From: an uncultured Lachnospiraceae bacterium
Lineage (GTDB): Bacteria; Bacillota; Clostridia; Lachnospirales; Lachnospiraceae
Direction: 5' to 3'
DNA length: 64,000 bases
Assembly: GCA_900316855.1 (NCBI GenBank)
Contig: ONEK01000009.1
Span: forward strand, 62,001-126,000
The notes beneath the pieces were generated by a model. It ran no database searches and had not been told where the DNA came from. It was given only the letters and a program-made list of their open reading frames with translations. Made by a program: the position numbers and the translations under genes. Shown in pieces: positions 25,873 to 33,950 of the stretch (position 1 is its first letter; the number at the start of each line of letters is the position of its first letter).

Positions 25873-26799
25873 TCACTCCCGCAGCACGCCGAGAAGGTGT
25901 GCAAAGTATTCGGGAAGCGGCGCGGTGGTCTCGATGTATTCGCCGGTCCGCGGATGTGTAAAGCCGAGAACCATGGCGTGCAGGCACTGGCCCTGCGTGT
26001 GAAACGGCGCCTTCCGGCCGCCCGCGTACAGCGGATCGCCAAGGAGCGGATGTCCGACAGATGCCATATGTACGCGGATCTGGTGCGTCCTGCCTGTTTC
26101 CAGCCGGCACTCCACATAGGTGTAATCCCGGAAGCGCTCCAGCACATGCACGTGCGTCACCGCGTGCTTGCCGCCGTTTACGACCGCCATCTTCAGCCGG
26201 TTCTGCGGATCCCGCCCGATCGGCTTGTTGATGACGGTGTCGTCCTTATTCAGCACGCCGCAGCAGATCGCGCGGTAGCGCCGTGTGATGGTATGGTCCT
26301 TCAGCTGCTGCGCGATGGACCGGTGCGCCATATCGTTCTTGCAGATGATGACCGAGCCCGTCGTGTCCTTGTCAATCCGGTGCACGATGCCCGGCCGCAG
26401 TACTCCGTTGATGCCGGACAGCGAATCGCCGCAGTGATACAGCACCGCGTTGACGAGCGTCCCGCTGTAATGGCCGGGGGCAGGATGAACGACCATATCC
26501 TTCGGCTTGTTGACGACGAGGACGTCCTCATCCTCGTACAGGATATCCAGCGGGATGTCCTCCGGCAGGATGTCCGGGATAACCTTCTCCGGAATCTGAA
26601 ACGTCACGACGTCCCCGTCCGAAACCTTCACAGACGGCTTCACCGCCTCGCCGTTCAGCAGAACATGGCCGTCCTTCATGATTTTCTGCAGGAAGCTTCG
26701 CGAGTAATCCTTCAGCTCGCCGGTCAGCAGCCGGTCCAGCCGCTCGCCCTCGAACTCCTCCGTGATCGTGAAACTGTTCCAGTCCGTTCCGTTAGCCAT
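25873..26799 (-). CDS. rluD: RluA/RluD-family 23S rRNA pseudouridine synthase
   Basis: 308-residue pseudouridine synthase. An N-terminal S4 RNA-binding domain (about 15-75: ERLDRLLTGELKDYSRSFLQ) is joined to the catalytic domain with the active Asp in GIVHRIDKDTTG, plus RRYRAI and LETGRTHQIRVHMASVGHPL. It belongs to the large-subunit RluD subclass, whose E. coli member modifies helix 69; the exact target here is inferred. It lies downstream of lspA, a pairing frequent in Firmicutes. Confidence 0.93.
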   Translation of the reverse strand: MANGTDWNSFTITEEFEGERLDRLLTGELKDYSRSFLQKIMKDGHVLLNGEAVKPSVKVSDGDVVTFQIPEKVIPDILPEDIPLDILYEDEDVLVVNKPKDMVVHPAPGHYSGTLVNAVLYHCGDSLSGINGVLRPGIVHRIDKDTTGSVIICKNDMAHRSIAQQLKDHTITRRYRAICCGVLNKDDTVINKPIGRDPQNRLKMAVVNGGKHAVTHVHVLERFRDYTYVECRLETGRTHQIRVHMASVGHPLLGDPLYAGGRKAPFHTQGQCLHAMVLGFTHPRTGEYIETTAPLPEYFAHLLGVLRE

Positions 26800-26895
26800 G
26801 ATTTCCAGTGATACTGTTTCCGTTCGGGGCTCTCCGCCCCCGGGGCTTCGTTCCCGAACCCTTCCGCTGAATCAGCCCTGCCTTCAGCCACGCGT

Positions 26896-27438
26896 TCACT
26901 CCGGCAGATGATCCTGCGACTGCGGTTTCCCCTCCCTGTGCAGGAAGGCGAAATCCTCGTCCTTATAGACGAACAGGACGTAAATGACGAGCAGTGCCGT
27001 GCAGACCGTGACGTACATGTCCGCCACGTTGAATACCGGAAAGTGAATGAGTGAAATATAGATGAAATCCCGCACATAATGAAGCTGCAGCCGGTCGATG
27101 AGATTCCCGACAGCCCCCGCCGCGATGAAAATCAGGCAAATATGGAGAGGCACCATCCGCTTCACCGAAGGGATCCGCAGGATGAACCAGGCAATGACGG
27201 CAGCTGCCGCGACCGCGACAATGCAGAAAAACCACTGCGCGTTCTCCAGCATCGAAAAAGCCGCGCCGGTATTTTCGAGGTAATACAGCTCCAGTGCCCC
27301 CGGAATCAGCGGGATGAACGGCTTCCCCTTAAGCGCCGCGACCGCCTCCGCCTTCGTCCACTGGTCAAAAAAGATCAGGAAGCAAAGCAGCATCAGCTCC
27401 GCGGCGTAGAAAACAAATTTTCTCTTTCTGTTATTCAT
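26896..27438 (-). CDS. lspA: Signal peptidase II (prolipoprotein)
   Basis: 180-residue membrane aspartyl protease that removes lipoprotein signal peptides after lipidation. Four helices are visible, with the conserved NTGAAFSML and the two catalytic Asp residues in GAVGNLIDRL and FNVADMYVTV. The start at 27438 (MNNRKRKF) is chosen because the first helix begins soon after; the ribosome binding site is weak. Substrates in this window include the carboxypeptidase and BMP lipoproteins. Confidence 0.95.
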   Translation of the reverse strand: MNNRKRKFVFYAAELMLLCFLIFFDQWTKAEAVAALKGKPFIPLIPGALELYYLENTGAAFSMLENAQWFFCIVAVAAAAVIAWFILRIPSVKRMVPLHICLIFIAAGAVGNLIDRLQLHYVRDFIYISLIHFPVFNVADMYVTVCTALLVIYVLFVYKDEDFAFLHREGKPQSQDHLPE

Positions 27439-27458
27439 AGAAATTGCCAGCCTCAAAA

Positions 27459-27610
27459 GGATCACTCGGAATCTTCCTTTATCATGCCGGCTCTTCGCCG
27501 GCATCGCATCACGCGAAATCCGCGCAGGCGGTTTCGCGCGTATGTTCCCGCCGGGGGCAGCCCACCCGGCGTATTCCGTGTGATCCGCATCGGCGGATCA
27601 CTCGGAATCT
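27459..27610. repeat. Hairpin array bounded by a 16-bp exact direct repeat
   Basis: GGATCACTCGGAATCT occurs at 27459-27474 and 27595-27610; the second copy is the end of aroB. Between them lie four hairpins: ATGCCGGC/GCCGGCAT (27484-27504), CGCGAAA-CCGC/GCGG-TTTCGCG (27512-27538), CGCCGGG/CCCGGCG (27549-27571), and GTGATCCGC-ATCG-GCGGATCAC (27580-27601), which contains the aroB stop codon. Confidence 0.85.
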
Positions 27611-28698
27611 CCGCTCCATGTAATTTCTTCAATCGCCTTCCGGATTTCATCATCACCAACGTCCGTCGCGATGAAGGCGTCGCCGACGCCGTGCAGCAGG
27701 ATGAAGCGGAGCGTCCCGTTTGCCACCTTCTTGTCCGATTTCGTGAGGGCAAGGACAGCCTCCGTGTCCACGTCCGTCACGCTGATCGGCAAACCGAACG
27801 GCACGAACATATCGCGGATTTCGTAATATTCCTCCATCGGAAGATCTCCCCGCTGCCACGACAGATACGCCGCCGCGACGCATCCCAGCGCGACGCACTC
27901 CCCGTGCGTCATCGTGAAGTTCTTGTACTTCTCGATTGCGTGTCCGATCGTGTGTCCGAAGTTCAGCAGCATCCGCCCGCTCTTCTCCGTCGGATCCTTC
28001 TCCACGACCTCCTTCTTGATCCGGTTGCTGCGGATCAGCATCTGCTGCAGCACCTTATGATCGCGGTCGCGGATTTCATACATATTGTCGATGAGCCAGG
28101 TATAGTACTCCTCATCGCGGATCAGCCCGTGCTTCATGATCTCGGCAAAGCCGGAGGCGAACTGCCTTCCGTCGAGCGTATCCAGGAAATTCACATTGGC
28201 ATAGACAAGGCGCGGCATGTAGAACGCGCCGACCATATTTTTGTAACCCTCAAAATCGACGCCGGTCTTGCCGCCGATCGACGAATCCGCCTGGGCGAGG
28301 AGCGTCGTCGGAATCTGAATAAAATCGATGCCGCGAAGGAATGTCGCCGCCGCATACCCCGTCATGTCCCCGGTGACGCCGCCGCCGAGCGCGATGAGGT
28401 ACGACTTCCGGTCATAATGATGCCTGATAAGGAACCGGTAGATCCCCTCGATTTCGTGAAGGTTCTTATGCTCCTCCCCCGCGGGCAGCGTATAAACGTC
28501 ACACTCTCCCGGGACCTGTGCCTTCACGCTCTTTGCGTACAGCGGTCCCACACTGGAATCCGTCACAATCAGTGCCTTCCGGCCGCGGAACGCGTCACCC
28601 GACAGCTCCGCCCCAAGGTCCTTCAGGTCTGTGGAATAAACGATATCGTAGCACGGCTTCCCGTCCCGGTTCACCGTAAGTCGCTTGGCAGCTTCCAT
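27598..28698 (-). CDS. aroB: 3-dehydroquinate synthase
   Basis: AroB (366 residues) makes 3-dehydroquinate from DAHP in the shikimate pathway, using NAD+ and a divalent metal. Visible motifs are LPAGEEHKNL, ALGGGVTGDMTGYAAATFLRG, PTTLLAQADSSIGGKTGVD and the metal-binding GHTIGHAIE. GGAGGA precedes the ATG. A terminator separates it from sepF upstream, and its stop codon is embedded in a palindrome downstream. Confidence 0.96.
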   Translation of the reverse strand: MEAAKRLTVNRDGKPCYDIVYSTDLKDLGAELSGDAFRGRKALIVTDSSVGPLYAKSVKAQVPGECDVYTLPAGEEHKNLHEIEGIYRFLIRHHYDRKSYLIALGGGVTGDMTGYAAATFLRGIDFIQIPTTLLAQADSSIGGKTGVDFEGYKNMVGAFYMPRLVYANVNFLDTLDGRQFASGFAEIMKHGLIRDEEYYTWLIDNMYEIRDRDHKVLQQMLIRSNRIKKEVVEKDPTEKSGRMLLNFGHTIGHAIEKYKNFTMTHGECVALGCVAAAYLSWQRGDLPMEEYYEIRDMFVPFGLPISVTDVDTEAVLALTKSDKKVANGTLRFILLHGVGDAFIATDVGDDEIRKAIEEITWSGDSE

Positions 28699-28715
28699 GA
28701 TTCCTCCAAAATTAA

Positions 28716-28747
28716 AGGGAACCGGATAGTCTCCTATCCGATTCCCT
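28716..28747 (-). terminator. Terminator between sepF and aroB
   Basis: 14-bp stem with one mismatch (AGGGAACCGGATAG/CTATCCGATTCCCT), followed on the minus strand by TTTAATTTT. Confidence 0.8.
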
Positions 28748-28770
28748 CAGTATCCTGACTTTGTAATCGC

Positions 28771-29424
28771 TCAGTTCTGTCCGTACATCGGCTGCGGAGC
28801 CTGCTGCATGTATCCGGTGCTGTCCATAGGCTGCTGGATCATGCCGCCGTTGTTCATGGCGCCCAGCATACCCATGACGCCCGCTGTGCCAAGCTCCTGG
28901 CCGTTTTCCATCGAGATATCGCCGGCAATATCCACATCCTCCGGCGTGATGACGATAATGAAATGCGAGATCTTCATGAAATTGCCGTGCAGTGCGTAGC
29001 AGGAACCGGACGCGAAATCCACGATCCTCTGCGCGGTATTGACATCAAGACCTTCGAGATTCAGCAGCACGGTCCTGTGCGACAGCAGCGTGTCCGTGAT
29101 TTCCTTCGCCTGGTCAAACGAGCTCGGCTTGATGATCCTCACCTGCATGCTGCCGGATCCGCCGCTTCTCCTGCCGGAGATCGCAGGGGGATTCTGGACG
29201 CCCTGACGGCCTCTTCCGCGGCCACTCTTCGGTGCGGGTTCATCCTCGTCCTCATCCTCGGCGTCACGACTGCTCCGCCGTCCGCCGAACGAGAAGCGGG
29301 ACCTGGAATCACGCCCGTCCAAATCATCATCGTAGCCGTCTTCCATATCATCATCGAGATCGTCATCATCAGCATCGTCGGAATTAAATCTCATGCCTCT
29401 GATCAGATTGTCAATCATGCTCAT
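28771..29424 (-). CDS. sepF: Cell division protein SepF
   Basis: 217-residue SepF, a membrane anchor of the FtsZ ring. An amphipathic N-terminal helix (MSMIDNLIRGMRF) is followed by a very acidic, disordered linker (about 14-92, runs of Asp, then Arg/Gly), the SepF beta domain (about 93-180: QVRIIKPSSFDQAKEITDTL, GSCYALHGNFMKIS) and a Met/Gln-rich tail. It follows the PLPBP gene by 20 bases, as in many Firmicutes. The linker is longer than in Bacillus. Confidence 0.93.
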   Translation of the reverse strand: MSMIDNLIRGMRFNSDDADDDDLDDDMEDGYDDDLDGRDSRSRFSFGGRRSSRDAEDEDEDEPAPKSGRGRGRQGVQNPPAISGRRSGGSGSMQVRIIKPSSFDQAKEITDTLLSHRTVLLNLEGLDVNTAQRIVDFASGSCYALHGNFMKISHFIIVITPEDVDIAGDISMENGQELGTAGVMGMLGAMNNGGMIQQPMDSTGYMQQAPQPMYGQN

Positions 29425-29444
29425 GCTTACTTATCTCCAATCGT

Positions 29445-30176
29445 TTAAGAGTAATGTCTCTCCCCGAATATCGCAGAACCAACTCTTACGATTGTTGCAC
29501 CTTCTTCGACAGCAACCTCGAAGTCTCCCGACATCCCCATTGAAAGCTCATACATACTGACATTATCAATATTTTGACCATTTATGTCAATGGCTAATTC
29601 GCGCAAATTCCGAAAATAAACGCGGTTCGTTTCGGGATTTTCCGTATAAGGTGCCGACGTCATAAGCCCCCGGATTTTCATGCCGGGAAGCGGTGCGATG
29701 GTCCTGATGAACTGTGCGGCATCCTCCGGCATCACACCGAACTTGCTCTCCTCCTTCGCGATGTTCACCTCGATGAGGACCGGAATCTCGATTCCCAGCT
29801 TTACGGCCTGTTTGCTGATCTCGTTTGCGAGGTGCTCCGACTCCACGCTGTGGATCATCACCACATTCGGCAGGACCTGCTTCACCTTGTTCGTCTGCAG
29901 GTGCCCGATCATATGCCAGCGGATGTCCGAAGGCAGCTGCGGCTTCTTGAGGGAGATCTCCTGCACCTTGTTCTCGCCGAACGCGCGGTACCCGTCGCGG
30001 TACGCCTCCTCCAGCATCGGAAGCGGCTTCGTCTTCGTCACACAGACGAGCTTCACCGAATCCCGATCGCGTCCTGCCCTCCGGCATGCCGCCGCGATCC
30101 GTTCCTCCACGGACTTCAGGTTCCCTGTAACGTCCACCGGGGACTCTTCCGCCGGATTTCTGTTCTCTTCTGCCAT
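29445..30176 (-). CDS. PLP homeostasis protein (YggS/PLPBP)
   Basis: 243-residue fold-III PLP-binding protein that buffers pyridoxal phosphate. The PLP-Lys lies in LVCVTKTKP; HMIGHLQTNKVKQVL, LIEVNIAKEESKFG and ELSMGMSGDFEVAVEEGATIVRVG segments are family hallmarks. The ATG at 30176 is preferred over one at 30194 because AAAGAGG precedes it. The N-terminus has about 15 extra residues. Neighbouring sepF is a conserved partner gene. Confidence 0.93.
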   Translation of the reverse strand: MAEENRNPAEESPVDVTGNLKSVEERIAAACRRAGRDRDSVKLVCVTKTKPLPMLEEAYRDGYRAFGENKVQEISLKKPQLPSDIRWHMIGHLQTNKVKQVLPNVVMIHSVESEHLANEISKQAVKLGIEIPVLIEVNIAKEESKFGVMPEDAAQFIRTIAPLPGMKIRGLMTSAPYTENPETNRVYFRNLRELAIDINGQNIDNVSMYELSMGMSGDFEVAVEEGATIVRVGSAIFGERHYS

Positions 30177-30321
30177 GTTCTTATCCTCTTTCAATCGTTA
30201 TCGTCATTCCAATGATGCCGGGGTTAAAAGGTCCTGCCAGGCTGAAACGGCCAGCGGATTTCCCTGCAGCTGTGCCGCTGCCGCAATTCTGAAAGCCTCC
30301 GGGATCCGCACGCCCGGCTGC

Positions 30322-31773
30322 TCATTCGTATATGAATTCATTCGGGTCCATGGTCGATGCGTCGAGCACGATGTAATCGTACTCCCTCAGGCCGTAGGCC
30401 GAATCCGGCACGACGATCGCGTAATCCTCGTTCTGCTCCAGAATCTGCACCTGGCGGAAATCCGCGTAGCCCTTGTTGATATTGTAAACGCCCTGCAGCT
30501 TCGCCGTCTGACTCACGGTATATGTCTCGTTCGAATCCGTCTTCAGCAGCACGTCACCGGTCCGCAGCACAGACTGATCGAGGTAGAAATTGCCGTCGCT
30601 GTCCACGCCGTACGGCGAAACCGTGAGGACCTCGGAGGACAGCTGCCCGTTATCGCCTGTCACCTGCCGCAGCAGGCTCACATGATCCCCGTTGCCCGTT
30701 GTGACAAAGTCGGAAGGAACGAGGAAGAACGAATCATCGATCAGCGCGGACAGCGGAATCTTCAGCCCCTTCGTGGTATCCGTCAGAAGCTCCACATCGA
30801 TAAACCGGTCGCCGCAGAACGTCACCATGGAATTCGTGAACGACAGCTCCGCAAAGCTGTTTCCGTCCGCGTCCGTCCTCGTCTTTACGGCAGCCCAGGA
30901 CTCGTCGTTGTTTTTCAGGAAACGGACCCGCACGACGCCGAGGTCCTCGAGCTTTTTCGCTTCCTCCTCCGAGGACAGCAGGATGGCGACCGACCAGTCC
31001 TCGGCAAGCTCCATTTTATAAGCCGGATCGCCCGCGGATACCATCGCGTTGTTTTCGAGCGTCTTCTTCTCATAATTGGCGCTGTCGAAATCCGCCGCGG
31101 TCAGGCCCTCGAACGTCTTTCCCTCGTAGCCGTCCGTCGAATAGACCATATAGCCGGTCTCATCCGTGTTCACATAATGCACGCTCGCGGACTCTCCGAC
31201 GGACTGGATGTCCGCCAGGATCGACTCGTTCGTAAGCTTCTGGATTTTTCCTTCCGTGGTGCTCTTGAAGTCATAGACACTCGAAAAGTCCGCCGGTGAG
31301 AACGCCTTCGTGAAGCTCACGGCATCGCTCCTGAACGATGTGTAATCCTCATCGGTGAAAACCGTCTCGTCCGCGGCGGAGGCTCCGGACAGCAGGTCCT
31401 GAATCTTGCCGGACTCATCCACCGTATAGGCAAGCTTTCCCTGCGCGAGACGGTCTCCCTCCTTCGAATAATAATTGATGTGTCCCGCGAATTCGGAATT
31501 CGCGACCTCCTCCTGCCGCAGTGCGATTCCCTCGTACACACTGTTTGCGGACAGCGACCCCGTCCGCACCTCATATCCCGCCACGTGCTTCATCGTCGCA
31601 TAGCGTATGATGTTATATAACGCGTAGATGAAGATCACGCCCAGGATAATCCAGCCGATGTTGTTCTGCCGCCACGGGTAGTGCACGACCCGGGAGGAGC
31701 GCGGGGTGCCCCCGTGATTTCCGGATGCGTTCCGGCCCTTATTCAGATTTTTCCCGCGCGGCTTCGATGTCAT
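30322..31773 (-). CDS. HlyD-like membrane protein of the sepF cluster
   Basis: 483-residue protein with a basic, disordered N-terminus, a single helix (IGWIILGVIFIYALYNIIRY, about 38-57) and a large extracellular region. The segment GYEVRTGSLSANSVYEGIALRQEEVANSEFAG resembles the first barrel-sandwich strand of HlyD/biotinyl-lipoyl adaptors, and IPLSALIDDSFFLVPS a later one, but no export pump is adjacent. Similar proteins often sit beside PLPBP-SepF in Lachnospiraceae, which suggests an envelope or division role; that is inference. No good ribosome binding site precedes the ATG; a hairpin occupies the leader. Confidence 0.75.
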   Translation of the reverse strand: MTSKPRGKNLNKGRNASGNHGGTPRSSRVVHYPWRQNNIGWIILGVIFIYALYNIIRYATMKHVAGYEVRTGSLSANSVYEGIALRQEEVANSEFAGHINYYSKEGDRLAQGKLAYTVDESGKIQDLLSGASAADETVFTDEDYTSFRSDAVSFTKAFSPADFSSVYDFKSTTEGKIQKLTNESILADIQSVGESASVHYVNTDETGYMVYSTDGYEGKTFEGLTAADFDSANYEKKTLENNAMVSAGDPAYKMELAEDWSVAILLSSEEEAKKLEDLGVVRVRFLKNNDESWAAVKTRTDADGNSFAELSFTNSMVTFCGDRFIDVELLTDTTKGLKIPLSALIDDSFFLVPSDFVTTGNGDHVSLLRQVTGDNGQLSSEVLTVSPYGVDSDGNFYLDQSVLRTGDVLLKTDSNETYTVSQTAKLQGVYNINKGYADFRQVQILEQNEDYAIVVPDSAYGLREYDYIVLDASTMDPNEFIYE

Positions 31774-31784
31774 GTGTTCAGCAA

Positions 31785-31818
31785 GAAAGCCTTGGAAACA
31801 TCCATTCCCAAGGCTTTC
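31785..31818 (-). terminator. Hairpin between P-loop gene and HlyD-like gene
   Basis: Perfect 11-bp stem GAAAGCCTTGG/CCAAGGCTTTC with a 12-base loop, ending 11 bases before the HlyD-like start. T-tract is weak, so it may attenuate rather than end transcription. Confidence 0.5.
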
Positions 31819-31883
31819 GTTTTGATCGTTTTCAGCAGATCGTTAAATCGTTAAATCAGTAAAAAAGGTTGAAACAGGAGGTT

Positions 31884-32303
31884 TTACAGGTCGATGATCA
31901 CCAGGGGAACCAGCTCCTCCGGGAGCTCTGACTTGTCCATGGATACGCTCAGGATGAACTCGGTCTTAAACTGTGCGGACAGATCCCGGAGCTTGTTCAC
32001 CGCGGTACGGATATCTTCGCCGCGAAGATGCGCAATATCGAGGAAGCTGTCAAAATACATCTGCTGCAGGTCGTGATCCTGGGACAGAATGCCCTCTACG
32101 AATCCGAGGAACTGATCGGCGTTTTCCACGCCGTAATCATTTACATTGATGAGACGGACCTTGTTGTTCAGCTCAAACATGTGCTGTGTGCTCTTGTCGA
32201 GATATACAACACTGCCCGCAATATTCTTGACCTCGTTATTGACCTTATCCAATAAGCACTTTGTTTTGCCCTTCCCCTTCTTGCCTACAATCAACTGAAC
32301 CAT
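31884..32303 (-). CDS. Small P-loop protein of unknown function
   Basis: 139-residue protein beginning MVQLIVGKKGKGKTKCL, a Walker A-like GKKGKGKTK loop. A possible Walker B is MYFDSFLDIAH or LVIIDL at the very end. Proteins of this kind are common single-copy genes in Lachnospiraceae and are sometimes labelled PilT-like, but the sequence is far shorter than PilT and no pilus genes are near. GGAGG lies nine bases before the ATG and a good promoter lies upstream. Function not known. Confidence 0.75.
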   Translation of the reverse strand: MVQLIVGKKGKGKTKCLLDKVNNEVKNIAGSVVYLDKSTQHMFELNNKVRLINVNDYGVENADQFLGFVEGILSQDHDLQQMYFDSFLDIAHLRGEDIRTAVNKLRDLSAQFKTEFILSVSMDKSELPEELVPLVIIDL

Positions 32304-32389
32304 TGGACATGTCCTCCTTCTGAGTTTTGAAAAGGCGCCGGCGGACGGCTGATTTTACCTCCGTTTGTGACCGGCTCCCTGATGAAAAT

Positions 32390-32418
32390 ATTATAAGGGA
32401 TACGCCCGTAAAAAACAA
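32390..32418 (-). promoter_or_regulatory. Promoter of the small P-loop gene
   Basis: On the minus strand TTGTTT (32413-32418), 17 bases, TATAAT (32390-32395). The -35 box is part of the T-tract of the preceding terminator. Confidence 0.7.
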
Positions 32419-32433
32419 TGCGGGCACCCCGCA
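32409..32433 (-). terminator. Terminator of the carboxypeptidase gene and upstream operon
   Basis: TGCGGG-GTG-CCCGCA (32419-32433) followed on the minus strand by TTGTTTTTTA. It starts two bases past the stop codon. Confidence 0.8.
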
Positions 32434-32435
32434 AA

Positions 32436-33437
32436 TCAGCCCTGCGGAATCAGTGACAGCACCTCTTCCATCTGGTCATACAGCGCGTCCTCGTCGATCG
32501 CCTTCATGACAATCGCGATGTACGGATGCCCCGACGTGTCCTTGCAGTACAGCACGAGGTTGTGCCCCGCTGCTGTCGTGGTCCCCGTCTTGCCGCCGAT
32601 GATCGTAACGCCCGTCGGTGCCTTCTTCAGCCCCTGCTGGTAGTAATTCGTGGAATTGACCGTGATTTCCTTCGCGTTTCCGTCTGAATCATGGTACGCC
32701 GTCGAATAGGACGCCATGTTGATGATCTGCGTGAATTCATCGTACGTCACTGCCCGGTTGAAAATAAGGTACATGTCGTACAGCGTTGTGTAGTGGTTCT
32801 CGTCCGTCAGGCCGTTGGAATTGATGAAGTTCGTGCCGGTTGCTCCGAGCTTTTTCGCCTCCTCGTTCATCATGTTGATGAACTCCTCTTTCGAGCCGGC
32901 GACGTTCTCCGCGATCATGATTGCCACGTCATTGGCGGAATAAATGAGCAGAAGGTGCAGCGCCTGATCGAGCGTCATCGTATCCCCGGGATTCACACCC
33001 GCGACCTGTGCGCCCTGCTCCGTCACCCACACGTCCTGCGGGGCGGTCAGGATCGTATCCGGCGAGGAGTGCTCGAGCGCAACCAGCGCCGTCATCACCT
33101 TCGTGAGCGACGCGGGATACACTCTGGCATAGGCGCTCTTTGCGTACAGTGTCTCCTTCCGGTCCAGGTCGAACAGGGCGGCGGACGTCGTTTCCGCAAG
33201 GTCGGGTATCTTGTCCGTGTTCACATCCCCGTCAACGACACACAGATCTGCCGCAAAGGGCTGTGCGGCCTTGGCCGCGCCGGACCCTGACACGAGAAAA
33301 TTGAAATTGGAATTGCTGGAATTCTGCTGGAAAGACAGCAAAACAGAAGAACTGCAGCCTGTTGCCAGGCTGCAGACCATAATCAATATAAGGGTCAGGA
33401 CTGTTTTGCCTCTTCGTAATTCTGATCCTGCGCTCAA
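32436..33437 (-). CDS. dacA: D-alanyl-D-alanine carboxypeptidase (lipoprotein)
   Basis: Peptidase S11 enzyme of about 333 residues that trims peptidoglycan pentapeptides. The triad of penicillin-binding motifs is complete: SLTK (PASLTKVMTA), SAN (YSANDVAIM) and KTG (GGKTGTTTA). The N-terminus is a lipoprotein signal ending in SLATGC. The start is uncertain: TTG at 33437 has GGAGAG before it and lies past the stop of the upstream gene; a GTG at 33476 would overlap that gene. It closes the long morphogenesis operon. Confidence 0.88.
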   Translation of the reverse strand: MSAGSELRRGKTVLTLILIMVCSLATGCSSSVLLSFQQNSSNSNFNFLVSGSGAAKAAQPFAADLCVVDGDVNTDKIPDLAETTSAALFDLDRKETLYAKSAYARVYPASLTKVMTALVALEHSSPDTILTAPQDVWVTEQGAQVAGVNPGDTMTLDQALHLLLIYSANDVAIMIAENVAGSKEEFINMMNEEAKKLGATGTNFINSNGLTDENHYTTLYDMYLIFNRAVTYDEFTQIINMASYSTAYHDSDGNAKEITVNSTNYYQQGLKKAPTGVTIIGGKTGTTTAAGHNLVLYCKDTSGHPYIAIVMKAIDEDALYDQMEEVLSLIPQG

Positions 33438-33454
33438 CAGACTCTCCGTTACAA

Positions 33455-33853
33455 TCACTTGTACATCTCGCGCCACTCAAGGTCTCCCCGGTCCAGGGAC
33501 TTGATGAGGAGCTCCGCCGTCGCAAGATTCGTCGCGAGCGGTATATTGTGGATATCACACAGACGTACGATGTTGTTTACGTCCGGCTCATGCTTCTTCG
33601 AATCCGAGAAGGGATCCCGGAGGAAAATCACCAGGTCGATCTCATTATTCTCGATCTGGGCACCGATCTGCTGCTCGCCGCCCAGATGCCCCGCGAGGAG
33701 CTTGTGAATGTTGAGATTTGTCACCTCTTCGATGAGTCTGCCCGTCGTCCCCGTCGCGTACAGCTCATTCTTGCTGAGAATCCCGCGGTAAGCGATGCAG
33801 AAATTCTGCATCAGCTTCTTCTTCGCGTCATGTGCTATGAGTGCAATTGTCAT
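33455..33853 (-). CDS. mgsA: Methylglyoxal synthase-like protein
   Basis: 132-residue MGS-like domain protein: [61 protein letters not shown]. Methylglyoxal synthase converts dihydroxyacetone phosphate to methylglyoxal and phosphate. The E. coli SGPMGGDQQ loop is AGHLGGEQQ here, so the catalytic Asp (Asp71 in E. coli) is Glu. Length is shorter than E. coli MgsA. Start 33853 is preferred over ATG at 33874. Fold is certain, activity less so. Confidence 0.85.
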   Translation of the reverse strand: MTIALIAHDAKKKLMQNFCIAYRGILSKNELYATGTTGRLIEEVTNLNIHKLLAGHLGGEQQIGAQIENNEIDLVIFLRDPFSDSKKHEPDVNNIVRLCDIHNIPLATNLATAELLIKSLDRGDLEWREMYK

Positions 33854-33950
33854 ATACCCCACCTGTCCTTCCATTGCTGCTGAACTCACCCGTCTGCCGG
33901 ACTGTGATCCGCATCCCCCATGCCGACCCCGGCCCATTCTGCAGTCAGGG

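Noticed and set aside
27079-28758. 559-codon plus-strand frame
   Set aside because: Antisense to lspA and aroB; runs through the intergenic hairpins.
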